A DNA stretch of 64,000 nucleotides from Neptuniibacter sp. CAU 1671. Lineage in GTDB: Bacteria; Pseudomonadota; Gammaproteobacteria; Pseudomonadales; Balneatricaceae. The position numbers were made by a program, and so were the translations under genes. Numbering within the stretch: position 1 is the first letter of the stretch; every line of letters starts with the position of its first letter. This document shows, in pieces, positions 51,746 through 59,752 of the stretch. The DNA lies in assembly GCF_029222905.1 (NCBI RefSeq), contig NZ_JARHUE010000001.1, positions 496,001 through 560,000 of the forward strand, read 5' to 3'. The notes below the pieces were generated by a model. The model saw only the letters and a list, made by a program, of their open reading frames with translations. It was not told where the DNA came from and did no database searches.

Positions 51746-53638
51746 TCATGACACCGGCGTCAGCGCTGATTTCTTGCGGAACTGGCGGGGGTCAATCTGT
51801 AGTTTTTTGATTCTGGATGCGAGGGTTGTCGGTTTAAGTGCCAGAATCTCTGCCGCCCCGCCAGCGCCGGAGATACGCCCGCCGCTTTGTTCCAGTGCCA
51901 GAATGATCGCCCGCCTGCCCTGCTCTCTGAGGTCGGTGGCGGTTGGAATCTGCTTGCCGGATGAGGTCACTGATGTCGGGTTACTGTCCGTGAGTGCACT
52001 GTCGAGATGCCCAAACCGCACCACATCCCCCTGACACAAAATCACCTGACGTTCGATCACGTTTTCCAGCTCTCGGATATTGCCGGGCCAGTGATACTGC
52101 TGCAGTTTTTCCAGTTCGGACAGCGGGATTTTCAACGCCATCTTATTGGCCCGGGTGCAGGCTTTCTGCAAAAAATGCTGCGTCAGCAGAGGTATGTCCT
52201 GCAATCGTTCCCGCAACGGCGGCGACACAATCGGAAATACATTCAGCCGGAAATAGAGATCCTCCCGAAACCGTCCCTCTTTTACCAGTTGCAGCAGATT
52301 TCGGTTGGTGGCGGTGATAATCCGCACATTCACATGGCGGGTGCGTGTTTCGCCCACCCGCTCAAACTGCTGTTCCTGCAGCACCCGCAACAGCTTACCC
52401 TGCAAGTGCAACGGGATCTCCCCCACCTCATCGAGAAACAGCGTGCCACCGTCGGCCAGCTCGAAACGGCCGGGCCGGTCTTTAATCGCCCCGGTAAACG
52501 CACCTTTAACATGACCAAAAAACTCACTCTCAAACAGCTCTTCAGGAATGGCTGCACAGTTCACCCTGATCAGCGCTCTGGACGAACGGGGGCTAAGCTC
52601 ATGAATTGCCCTGGCCACTAGCTCTTTGCCTGTGCCGGATTCGCCATTGATTAACACCGTCGATGCTGTCGGTGCCACCAGTTGGATCTGCTCTAAAATC
52701 CGCTGTACTGGTTGGCTTTTACCAATAATCTGATGCTGGTTAAACTCAGACTTAATCTCTTCCTGCAGATAGGCCTTTTCCATCTCAAGCCGGTTTTTCA
52801 GGCTTTCCACCTCTTTCAGTGCTTCCAGCAAACGTCTTTGATCCGCTTTTTTCTGGGAGACATCCCGAAACACCACCACCGCGCCAACAATAAAACCGTT
52901 ATCGGTCACCGGGGTACTGGTGTATTCAACATCAATCGGTGTGCCCTGCTTGGTCCAGAACACATCATCTTCAACGGTATGCACTGCACCGTCATGAAAC
53001 GCGGCAAAGATCGGACATTGTTTGACACTGAAATGACTGCCATCAGAATGGGAATGATGCACCGTGGTATGCATATTCCGGCCCGCCAGTTCGGCGGCGG
53101 TATAACCCAGAATTCGTTCTGCTGCCGGATTCAGAAAGGTCGTGATGCCATTAACATCCACACCATAAATACCTTCACCCGCAGCATCGAGTAACAACTG
53201 ATTTTCCCGTTCAAACTCCTGAAAAACACGGGACACCTGATTCCAGTGACCAATACCAGAGAGATAGTGCTGCTGGGCATCTGACTGCTCCCGCATGCGG
53301 GCCAGTTGTTCTGCCGGTTGCAGGCTCAGAAACAACAGCACTTCATCTCCGGCTTCAGTGCACCGCCCGGTGACCTCCACCCGTATTTCATCCTGTGCAG
53401 ATTTGATCAACAGGTTATTACACCAGCCGCGTCCGTTTTCCAGCAGCTCCTGAGTAAACACCACCAGGTGTGGCAGACTGGGGGAAAATAGCTGACTGCA
53501 GGGCATCGCCAGCACCTGCAGGGTATCCATCTGCAATAACCGGCAAACCTCCTGATTGGCACCAACCACCTTGTTTTCCAGGGGATTGAGTACCAGCTGC
53601 GGGGTAGCAGCATAGTTGAAGTAACGATCCCAGCTCAT
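51746..53638 (-). CDS. PAS-containing sigma-54-dependent activator (FhlA/NtrC-like)
   Basis: A 630-residue bacterial enhancer-binding protein. Residues ~1-110 PAS-like, ~145-270 a second PAS ([38 protein letters not shown]), a coiled-coil linker (~280-320), the AAA+ domain ~315-555 ([20 protein letters not shown] Walker [21 protein letters not shown] with GAFTGA sigma-54 contact, [17 protein letters not shown] Walker B), and a C-terminal Fis HTH ([31 protein letters not shown]). No receiver domain, so a small molecule or redox signal may be sensed by PAS. Start ATG 53638 follows GGAGACGTTTG. It is divergent from the cyanate operon and 136 bases upstream of hypF. Confidence 0.92.
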   Translation of the reverse strand: MSWDRYFNYAATPQLVLNPLENKVVGANQEVCRLLQMDTLQVLAMPCSQLFSPSLPHLVVFTQELLENGRGWCNNLLIKSAQDEIRVEVTGRCTEAGDEVLLFLSLQPAEQLARMREQSDAQQHYLSGIGHWNQVSRVFQEFERENQLLLDAAGEGIYGVDVNGITTFLNPAAERILGYTAAELAGRNMHTTVHHSHSDGSHFSVKQCPIFAAFHDGAVHTVEDDVFWTKQGTPIDVEYTSTPVTDNGFIVGAVVVFRDVSQKKADQRRLLEALKEVESLKNRLEMEKAYLQEEIKSEFNQHQIIGKSQPVQRILEQIQLVAPTASTVLINGESGTGKELVARAIHELSPRSSRALIRVNCAAIPEELFESEFFGHVKGAFTGAIKDRPGRFELADGGTLFLDEVGEIPLHLQGKLLRVLQEQQFERVGETRTRHVNVRIITATNRNLLQLVKEGRFREDLYFRLNVFPIVSPPLRERLQDIPLLTQHFLQKACTRANKMALKIPLSELEKLQQYHWPGNIRELENVIERQVILCQGDVVRFGHLDSALTDSNPTSVTSSGKQIPTATDLREQGRRAIILALEQSGGRISGAGGAAEILALKPTTLASRIKKLQIDPRQFRKKSALTPVS

Positions 53639-53706
53639 CAAACGTCTCCATTGCACCTGCGTAATCTGCGCAACGATTGATCATTCAACAAACAGGCCAA
53701 AAATAA

Positions 53707-53757
53707 CGAAATATCGTAAGAATGATTACGAAAAATCGTTAATAACGAAATTTCGTA
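53707..53757. promoter_or_regulatory. Triple dyad enhancer (three ACGA-N4-TCGT copies)
   Basis: Copies at 53707-53718 (spacer AATA), 53729-53740 (AAAA) and 53746-53757 (AATT), the last a perfect palindrome. Flanks extend symmetry to TAACGA/TCGTTA-type half-sites, giving six alternating half-sites. Dyad centres are 22 and 17 bases apart, and the array ends 67 bases before the -24 element, a typical distance for an upstream activating sequence. Binding by the divergent activator is inferred. Confidence 0.7.
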
Positions 53758-53824
53758 ATTTTATATCCGCATCAAGCTCACATATAACCAAATACAAAAC
53801 AATAACTTATAAGAAAAAACAAAC

Positions 53825-53841
53825 TTGGCCTCCCTTTTGCT
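53825..53841 (+). promoter_or_regulatory. Sigma-54 (-24/-12) promoter of the cyanate operon
   Basis: TTGGCCTCCCTTTTGCT: GG at 53827-53828 and GC at 53839-53840 are 12 bases apart as required by sigma-54; TGGC and TTGC match the consensus cores. Transcription would start near 53851. Together with the divergent AAA+ activator this is a strong assignment. Confidence 0.78.
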
Positions 53842-53968
53842 CTATTAGACGTAACGGTCGGCAATGAAGCAGGCTTCGTCAGAATTCCATGCTCTGCCAC
53901 CCGGAGGTTTAGATCTGAACTGCACCATTGCTGTGCAGCAAACCACGTAAAATGAGGAAGGTTGAGTC

Positions 53969-55438
53969 ATGACGACGAAAAGTCTAGGAAATCCGTATGA
54001 TGCACAAAGCACCCTCACCCATACCCGCGGCTGTGAGTGCACTGCATGTAAGGCCGAACACCAGTCTGCGACAGGTTTAAGCGACTACCAGCGACAGGCA
54101 CTTCTCGAAAAACAGATCGAAACCCAGTCACAACAGCCACAGATTGCTACGGCTACCACAATGCCACGTTTTGACAGCGCCGAAGATATGCTGGACCGGG
54201 CAGTAGAAAGCGCCATTGTCCGCGGTGTATTCGGGCACAGTGATGCCAGCCGTCGTGATTTTATCAAGCTGGTGGGTGGCGGTACGCTGGCAGCCGTGCT
54301 TGGCAGCATGATTCCAATGGACAAGGTAAAAGCCGCCGTCAAAGACTCCATCGGCCCGCTGGAAAAATCCAAACTTAAAGTTGGCTTTGTACCGATTACC
54401 TGCGCCACTCCGATCATCATGGCCCAGCCGATGGGCTTCTATGCCAAATACGGCCTGGATGTGGATGTGATCAAAACTGCCGGCTGGGCAGTCGCACGTG
54501 ACAAATCCCTGAACGGGGAATATGACGCTTCGCATATGCTCACCCCAATGCCTCTGGCCATGAGCATGGGTGCAGGCTCAACCGCAACACCTTATATCAT
54601 GCCAGCAGTAGAGAACATTAACGGTCAGGCGATCGTTTTACATAATAAACATATCGACAAACGCGACCCGAAACAGTGGAAAGGTTTCAAGTTTGGCGTG
54701 CCTTTTGATTACTCCATGCACAACTTCCTGCTGCGCTACTACGTGGCAGAACACGGTCTGGACCCCGATAAAGATATTCAGATCCGAGTAGTACCACCAC
54801 CAGAGATGGTTGCCAACCTGCGGGCCGGTAACCTGGACGGTTACCTGTCTCCGGATCCGTTCAACCAGCGTGCGGTGTATGAGAAGGTCGGCTTCCTGCA
54901 TACCCTCACTAAAGATATCTGGGAAGGTCATCCCTGCTGTGCATTCGCCTGCAGCGAGAAGTTTGCCACCGAGATGCCAAACACCTATGCCGCGCTGTTC
55001 AAATCCATCGTCGATGCGACCCACTACTCTGCGAAAGCGGAAAACCGGGCCGAAATTGCCAAGGCGATTTCACCGAAAAACTACCTCAACCAGCCCGAGA
55101 TTGTCGTGCGACAGGTGTTGACAGGGCGTTATGTGGATGGCCTGGAACAGAAAGTACACGATGTACCTGACCGCATCGACTTTGATCCCTTCCCATGGCA
55201 CTCCATGGCGGTATGGATCCTGACCCAGATGAAACGCTGGGGTTATGTCGAAGGAAACATTGATTACAAAGGCATTGCCGAACGGGTGTATGTGGCAGCC
55301 GAAACCGGCAAGGTGATGAAAGAGCTGGGCTATGAACCGCCCAGCACCACCTACCAGAACTACACCATCATGGGTAAAGAGTTTGATCCCAGCAAACCCG
55401 AAGAATATATCCAGAGCTTCCCGATTCGGAGGTCTTGA
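53969..55438 (+). CDS. NrtA/CmpA-type ABC substrate-binding protein, Tat-exported
   Basis: A 489-residue binding protein. A strong AAGG ribosome-binding site fits ATG 53969. Residues 1-93 are a long N-region containing RGCECTACKAEH (residues 20-31), followed by SRRDFIKLVGGGTLAAVLG (twin Arg 95-96), a Tat signal. The mature part has KLKVGFVPITCATPIIMAQP, NLDGYLSPDPFNQRAVY and WEGHPCCAFACSEKF, typical of nitrate/bicarbonate/cyanate-type binding proteins. With the cyanase gene in the same operon, cyanate is the likely ligand, nitrate and bicarbonate being alternatives. The stop overlaps the permease ATG (TGATG). Confidence 0.88.
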   Translation: MTTKSLGNPYDAQSTLTHTRGCECTACKAEHQSATGLSDYQRQALLEKQIETQSQQPQIATATTMPRFDSAEDMLDRAVESAIVRGVFGHSDASRRDFIKLVGGGTLAAVLGSMIPMDKVKAAVKDSIGPLEKSKLKVGFVPITCATPIIMAQPMGFYAKYGLDVDVIKTAGWAVARDKSLNGEYDASHMLTPMPLAMSMGAGSTATPYIMPAVENINGQAIVLHNKHIDKRDPKQWKGFKFGVPFDYSMHNFLLRYYVAEHGLDPDKDIQIRVVPPPEMVANLRAGNLDGYLSPDPFNQRAVYEKVGFLHTLTKDIWEGHPCCAFACSEKFATEMPNTYAALFKSIVDATHYSAKAENRAEIAKAISPKNYLNQPEIVVRQVLTGRYVDGLEQKVHDVPDRIDFDPFPWHSMAVWILTQMKRWGYVEGNIDYKGIAERVYVAAETGKVMKELGYEPPSTTYQNYTIMGKEFDPSKPEEYIQSFPIRRS

Positions 55439-56268
55439 TGCTGAACACACTGAACGGACGCGCAATACTGCTCTCTATGGTTCTGCTGGCAATTTCGCTG
55501 GGCATCTGGGAGGCCCTGAATCAGCCGCCGGAAGCTTCGGCGGCGATGTCAGAGTTTGAAATGCTCATGGGTGGTGCCGATCAGGAGGCGCGGGTTCCCC
55601 CGCCCTCCCAGGTACTGGAACATGCATGGACCGAGCTGAGTAATCCTTTTTATGACGCCGGCCCAAATGACAAAGGGATCGGCATTCAGCTGGCGTATTC
55701 GATCTATCGGGTACTCACTGGCTACTTTGCCGCAGCGCTGGTCGCCATTCCACTGGGGTTTGTCATTGGCATGTCGCCACTGATGCACAAGGCGCTGACG
55801 CCGTTTATCCAGGTGTTGCGCCCCATCTCCCCCCTGGCCTGGATGCCACTGGCGCTGTTTATCATCAAGGACTCGGAGCAATCGGCAATCTTCGTGATTT
55901 TCATCTGTTCCATCTGGCCGATGTTGATTAACACCGCCTTTGGTGTCGCCAACGTGCGCAAGGACTGGATCAGAGTTGCGCAAACCCATGAGCTGGGTGC
56001 GCTGAAAACCGCCTGGAAAGTCATCCTGCCAGCCGCTGCACCCACTATTCTCACCGGGATGCGGATTTCTATCGGGATCGCCTGGCTGGTGATTGTGGCG
56101 GCAGAGATGCTGGTCGGCGGCACCGGGATTGGCTACTACGTCTGGAACGAGTGGAACAACCTGGATCTGAACAGTGTGATCTTCTCCATCCTGATGATTG
56201 GCATTGTCGGCATGCTGCTGGACATGGCACTGGCCACTGTCGCCAAACTTGTGCAGTACGAGGAGTAA
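55438..56268 (+). CDS. NrtB/CynB-type ABC permease
   Basis: A 276-residue permease of the nitrate/taurine/cyanate class: an N-terminal helix (AILLSMVLLAISLGIWEAL), a periplasmic segment, then five membrane helices and the EAA loop (HELGALKTAWKVILPAAAPT, ILTGMRISIGIAWLVIVAAE). ATG 55438 overlaps the upstream stop and has GGAGGTCTTG before it; a TTG one codon earlier is ignored. It pairs with the next ATPase. Confidence 0.9.
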   Translation: MLNTLNGRAILLSMVLLAISLGIWEALNQPPEASAAMSEFEMLMGGADQEARVPPPSQVLEHAWTELSNPFYDAGPNDKGIGIQLAYSIYRVLTGYFAAALVAIPLGFVIGMSPLMHKALTPFIQVLRPISPLAWMPLALFIIKDSEQSAIFVIFICSIWPMLINTAFGVANVRKDWIRVAQTHELGALKTAWKVILPAAAPTILTGMRISIGIAWLVIVAAEMLVGGTGIGYYVWNEWNNLDLNSVIFSILMIGIVGMLLDMALATVAKLVQYEE

Positions 56269-56271
56269 ACA

Positions 56272-57168
56272 ATGAACAAACACTTTGTCAGCGTTGAAAA
56301 CCTCAGCAAACGATTCCCCACCAAAAGCGAAGATCTGGTTGTCTTTGACGAGGTCAATATTGGGTTCGATAAGGGTGAGTTTGTCTGCATTATCGGCCAT
56401 TCCGGTTGCGGCAAGTCCACCATCCTGAATGTGCTCGCCGGACTCGATACCCCTTCAGGCGGCGCGGTGATCATGGACGGAACTGAAGTCTCTGGCCCCA
56501 GCCTCGACCGGGGGGTGGTGTTCCAGAACTACAGTCTGCTGCCCTGGCTTACCACCCTGCAGAATGTGAGTTTTGGCGTGCAGGCACGCTGGCCCAAATG
56601 GGACAAAAAGAAAGTGGATGAACACAGCAAACACTTTCTTGAAATGGTGGGTCTCAGTGCCTCACTCAACAAAAAACCGGCTCAGTTGTCCGGCGGTATG
56701 CGCCAGCGCGTGAGTATTGCACGGGCCTTTGCCACCAGCCCTAAGCTGCTGTTGCTGGATGAACCCTTTGGTGCTCTGGATGCCCTGACCCGTGGTGTCA
56801 TTCAGGACGAGTTGCTCAAAATCTGGAATGCCACTCAACAGACCGTTTTCATGATCACCCACGATGTGGATGAAGCCATTCTGTTAGCGGATCGCATTCT
56901 GCTGATGACCAACGGCCCCAACGCCCGTATCGCCGAGTCAGTCAAAGTCTCGATCCCACGGCCTCGGGATCGATCCGACATCATTGAGCACCCGGCCTAC
57001 TACAAAATCCGTAACCACCTGGTGAATTTCCTGGTCAAGCGCTCCGGCGAAATGTCGGGTGCCGCCGCCCCCACAGGAAACACCCTGGAAGTTGACCCTG
57101 CCGAACCAGACGCGACAGCAGCGGCCACTTCAGTACCTATTAAAAAAGCTGCGGCTTATACCGCTTAA
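56272..57168 (+). CDS. NrtC/D-CynD-type ABC ATPase
   Basis: A 298-residue ATPase: Walker A GHSGCGKSTILNVLA, signature QLSGGMRQRVSIARAF, Walker B LLLDEPFGALDALTRG and H-loop MITHDVDEAILLADR. The C-terminal ~45 residues (Ala/Thr/Pro-rich) are not part of the domain. It starts 3 bases after the permease stop. The cyanase gene starts 8 bases after its stop. Confidence 0.91.
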   Translation: MNKHFVSVENLSKRFPTKSEDLVVFDEVNIGFDKGEFVCIIGHSGCGKSTILNVLAGLDTPSGGAVIMDGTEVSGPSLDRGVVFQNYSLLPWLTTLQNVSFGVQARWPKWDKKKVDEHSKHFLEMVGLSASLNKKPAQLSGGMRQRVSIARAFATSPKLLLLDEPFGALDALTRGVIQDELLKIWNATQQTVFMITHDVDEAILLADRILLMTNGPNARIAESVKVSIPRPRDRSDIIEHPAYYKIRNHLVNFLVKRSGEMSGAAAPTGNTLEVDPAEPDATAAATSVPIKKAAAYTA

Positions 57169-57176
57169 GGAGATGC

Positions 57177-57620
57177 ATGATGGATAAGCTAACCATGACT
57201 GAAACCCTGATTAGCAAAAAAGTGGAGAAAGGCCTGACCTGGGAACAGATGGGCAAGGACCTGGGCATGTCCCCCGTCTGGCTGACCTCTGCCTGCCTGG
57301 GCATGAACAGCGCACCTGCAGAGAAAGCGGCTGCCATCGCTGAATATCTGGGGCTGGGTGCCGATGTGGTCACCGCCCTCGAAGCCTACCCCACCAAAAT
57401 CTGGGATCAGGCGGTACCAACAGATCCTTTGATCTATCGTCTGTATGAAATTGTCGGCGTTTACGGCCCTACGCTGAAAGAGGTGATTCAGGAGAAATTT
57501 GGTGACGGCATCATGAGCGCCATCGACTTTTCCATGGAGATCGACAAGATCGAAGACCCTAAAGGTGATCGGGTGTTGCTAACCCTGAATGGCAAATTCC
57601 TGCCTTACAAATCCTGGTAA
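57177..57620 (+). CDS. cynS: Cyanase (cyanate hydratase)
   Basis: A 147-residue cyanase converting cyanate plus bicarbonate to ammonia and CO2. The N-terminal HTH-like domain is TETLISKKVEKGLTWEQMGK; the catalytic domain has IYRLYEIVGVYGPTLKEVIQ (Arg and Glu of the active site) and MSAIDFSMEI (the Ser), with LTLNGKFLPYKSW at the end. All three catalytic residues are in place. ATG 57177 follows TAAGGAGATGC. It is the fourth gene of the operon and defines its role. Confidence 0.95.
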   Translation: MMDKLTMTETLISKKVEKGLTWEQMGKDLGMSPVWLTSACLGMNSAPAEKAAAIAEYLGLGADVVTALEAYPTKIWDQAVPTDPLIYRLYEIVGVYGPTLKEVIQEKFGDGIMSAIDFSMEIDKIEDPKGDRVLLTLNGKFLPYKSW

Positions 57621-57632
57621 ATAACCTGTTAC

Positions 57633-57653
57633 AGCCGCCCCCTGCGGGCGGCT
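57633..57653 (+). other. Intra-operon hairpin after cynS
   Basis: AGCCGCCC-CCTGC-GGGCGGCT, an 8-bp GC stem without a T-run. It could reduce expression of, or stabilise, the RNA between cynS and the next gene. Confidence 0.5.
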
Positions 57654-57669
57654 TATTGAGGGACCTGTT

Positions 57670-58092
57670 ATGTCATCTGCTGCTGAATCCCGACCACCCT
57701 TCCCCCCCTTCACCGCTGAGACTGCTGCACAGAAAGTACAGGCTGCAGAAGATGCCTGGAATACCCGCGACCCTGAACGGGTCAGTCTGGCCTATACCCC
57801 GGATACGGTTTGGCGTAATCGCGCAGAATTTCTGATCGGACGGGATGAAGTGAAGGCCTTTTTGAAACGCAAGTGGGACAAAGAACTCAACTACAAGCTG
57901 AAAAAAGAGCTCTGGGCGTTTACCGCCAACCGTATCGCGGTCACCTTCAAATACGAGTGGCATGATGATTCAGGCCAGTGGTATCGCTCATATGGCAATG
58001 AACTGTGGGAGTTTGCCGACAACGGTCTGATGCAACGTAGGATTGCCAGTATCAACGACATGCCTATTCTGGCAGAGGCACGCGAGCTGTAA
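57670..58092 (+). CDS. DUF1348 (NTF2-like) protein
   Basis: A 140-residue NTF2-fold protein of DUF1348: [60 protein letters not shown] and [19 protein letters not shown]. Function is not known; the family often travels with small oxidative or nitrogen-metabolism genes. It lies 49 bases after cynS in the same direction with the hairpin between, and probably belongs to the operon. Confidence 0.82.
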   Translation: MSSAAESRPPFPPFTAETAAQKVQAAEDAWNTRDPERVSLAYTPDTVWRNRAEFLIGRDEVKAFLKRKWDKELNYKLKKELWAFTANRIAVTFKYEWHDDSGQWYRSYGNELWEFADNGLMQRRIASINDMPILAEAREL

Positions 58093-58119
58093 CTGACAGA
58101 ACAGATCAAAGGCAGTACT

Positions 58120-59274
58120 TCAGGAATCTACCGCTGCCAGAGCCAGTCGATCACGCCCTGTATCCTTGGCCTGAAACAGGGCTTTATCCGCCGCATCCAG
58201 TACAGATTTAAAATCCATTGAGGGTCCCTTGAAATTGACCAGGCCGATACTGACCGTCAGCCTCCCCCCTCTAGGCATAAATTCGGCCGACTCCTGCCTG
58301 ACACTCAACAACAAACGCTCTGCAATCAATTGCGCCTGTTCAGGCAAGGTGCCGGGCAACAGAATAGCAAACTCCTCACCACCGATACGCCCCACCAGAT
58401 CGGTGGAGCGCAGGTGTTTCTGAAACACCCTGGCCACCCGTGCCAGCGCCAGATCCCCGACAGCATGGCCATAACGATCATTCACCTGTTTGAAGTGGTC
58501 CACATCAATCATCATCACGGACACGGGTTCAACCAGTGGCCGGGAGCGCCAATAGGCCTCGGCTGAGGAGAAAAAATGTCTCCGATTCGAGAGATGGGTT
58601 AAAGGGTCCTGTTCGGCAGAAGCCTTTAGATCAGCTTCATGTCGCAGAAAGGACATCAGTGGTAACAACAATGCAGTCAGAGTAGTCAGAAAGATATGGC
58701 TGAGCAGGATATAGAACAGATTTTCGGGCAGCTCCACCGGATGGCCGTTGTCCCAGTTATTCACCAGCATTACCACCTCAACCGCCATCAGGCAGGCATG
58801 AAGCATAAACACCTGCTGCATTAAAAAACGCAGCCAGGGCATCGTCAGCAGATATTTATAGACCAGATAAGCACTGGTCATAAAACAGAGCATCACCACG
58901 CTGGCAGTCAGCACACCGGCACAGTATGAATGCTCATAAAACAGTAGCATCAGCAAAAGATAAGCAATGGCCAGCGTCAGAGCAAAACGTTCCTGGCCCC
59001 GGCTGACCTCAACCGCAAAAAAACGGAGTAGACCTAACACAAGAAACGCGGGTGCCAGCGCCAATAGCAGGTCTGCCACAAGCACACTGAGAACAATGGG
59101 GACATTCAACTCGCGAGAAGCTGCCAATGCACCACCCAATACAAAGACCAAGCAGGAGATTCCCCAGTAGGAGAAGCAGCCATGCTCTTTCCGCAACCGA
59201 TACAGTATGAGCATGTATGCACACACCATAGAGTTCAGAGCCAAAGTAACCACAATAAGCGTGGGCAAATGCAT
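58120..59274 (-). CDS. Membrane diguanylate cyclase
   Basis: A 384-residue protein. Residues ~1-210 contain 6-7 membrane helices with no recognisable sensor domain name; residues ~220-380 are a GGDEF domain: DPLTHLSNRRHFFSSAEAYW, MMIDVDHFKQVNDRYGHAVG and RIGGEEFAILLPG (intact GGEEF). No visible inhibitory RxxD site, but QKHLRSTDLVG upstream of GGEEF has RSTD, which could be an I-site (RxxD). ATG 59274 follows AAGGATGTTTTG; a TTG codon just upstream is ignored. Predicted active, unlike the GGDEF protein at 29.5 kb. Confidence 0.88.
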   Translation of the reverse strand: MHLPTLIVVTLALNSMVCAYMLILYRLRKEHGCFSYWGISCLVFVLGGALAASRELNVPIVLSVLVADLLLALAPAFLVLGLLRFFAVEVSRGQERFALTLAIAYLLLMLLFYEHSYCAGVLTASVVMLCFMTSAYLVYKYLLTMPWLRFLMQQVFMLHACLMAVEVVMLVNNWDNGHPVELPENLFYILLSHIFLTTLTALLLPLMSFLRHEADLKASAEQDPLTHLSNRRHFFSSAEAYWRSRPLVEPVSVMMIDVDHFKQVNDRYGHAVGDLALARVARVFQKHLRSTDLVGRIGGEEFAILLPGTLPEQAQLIAERLLLSVRQESAEFMPRGGRLTVSIGLVNFKGPSMDFKSVLDAADKALFQAKDTGRDRLALAAVDS

Positions 59275-59493
59275 CAAAACATCCTTTTAGGCAAGTCACC
59301 AGGCAGTGAAATTTAATCTTGCCATCACCCCACGCATAATCAAATGTTTATTTTTTAAACAACTGAATGAATTTTTTTATAAAAAAGAACAAACCGATGG
59401 ACATAAACTTGAAAATAATTTTTCCCTTTCGAAATCAGATTGTTACTAAGCCCCTGTAGAAGAAGATAAATCCTCCCCCCTATCGGTCCAGAT

Positions 59494-59523
59494 AAAAAAA
59501 GGCACCACCCTGAGGTGATGCCT
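59494..59523 (-). terminator. Rho-independent terminator of the GS/PhyH/amt operon
   Basis: On the minus strand AGGCATCACC-TCAG-GGTGGTGCCT followed by TTTTTTAT; one G-T pair. It is 20 bases after the small membrane gene's stop. Confidence 0.85.
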
Positions 59524-59542
59524 GTTGTGTTGCAACAGCTAG

Positions 59543-59737
59543 TTAGGGCGCTTGCTGCTTGTCCGCGCCTTTCTTCGCATAGTCTGCAAAGGCCTTATCC
59601 TCATGGGCCTTTATCGATAGGATCAGAAAGATGCAGATCACTGCCACTAACGCTGCCAATAGGACTAACACTGCAGGTTGATCAGCAAATACGAAATACG
59701 CTGCAACCTCTTTCCAGTTTACAAATGAGGTTCCCAT
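59543..59737 (-). CDS. 64-residue single-span membrane protein downstream of amtB
   Basis: Starts MGTSFVNWKEVAAYFVFADQ, then one hydrophobic helix (VLVLLAALVAVICIFLILSI) and a charged tail (KAHEDKAFADYAKKG). ATG 59737 follows GGAGAACGGTG. It is 15 bases after the amtB stop and the operon's last gene before the terminator, so it is probably real and may be a small subunit or regulator of the transporter. I know no family. Confidence 0.7.
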   Translation of the reverse strand: MGTSFVNWKEVAAYFVFADQPAVLVLLAALVAVICIFLILSIKAHEDKAFADYAKKGADKQQAP

Positions 59738-59752
59738 CACCGTTCTCCTCTC

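Larger units (their letters stand above)
53639..53968. promoter_or_regulatory. Shared control region between the sigma-54 regulator and the cyanate operon
   Basis: 330 bases. It holds three dyads of ACGA-N4-TCGT (listed separately), a -24/-12 promoter reading right, an AT-rich stretch between, and an approximately 117-base leader to the binding-protein gene. Layout matches enhancer-activated sigma-54 promoters. The regulator's own promoter is not identified. Confidence 0.7.
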
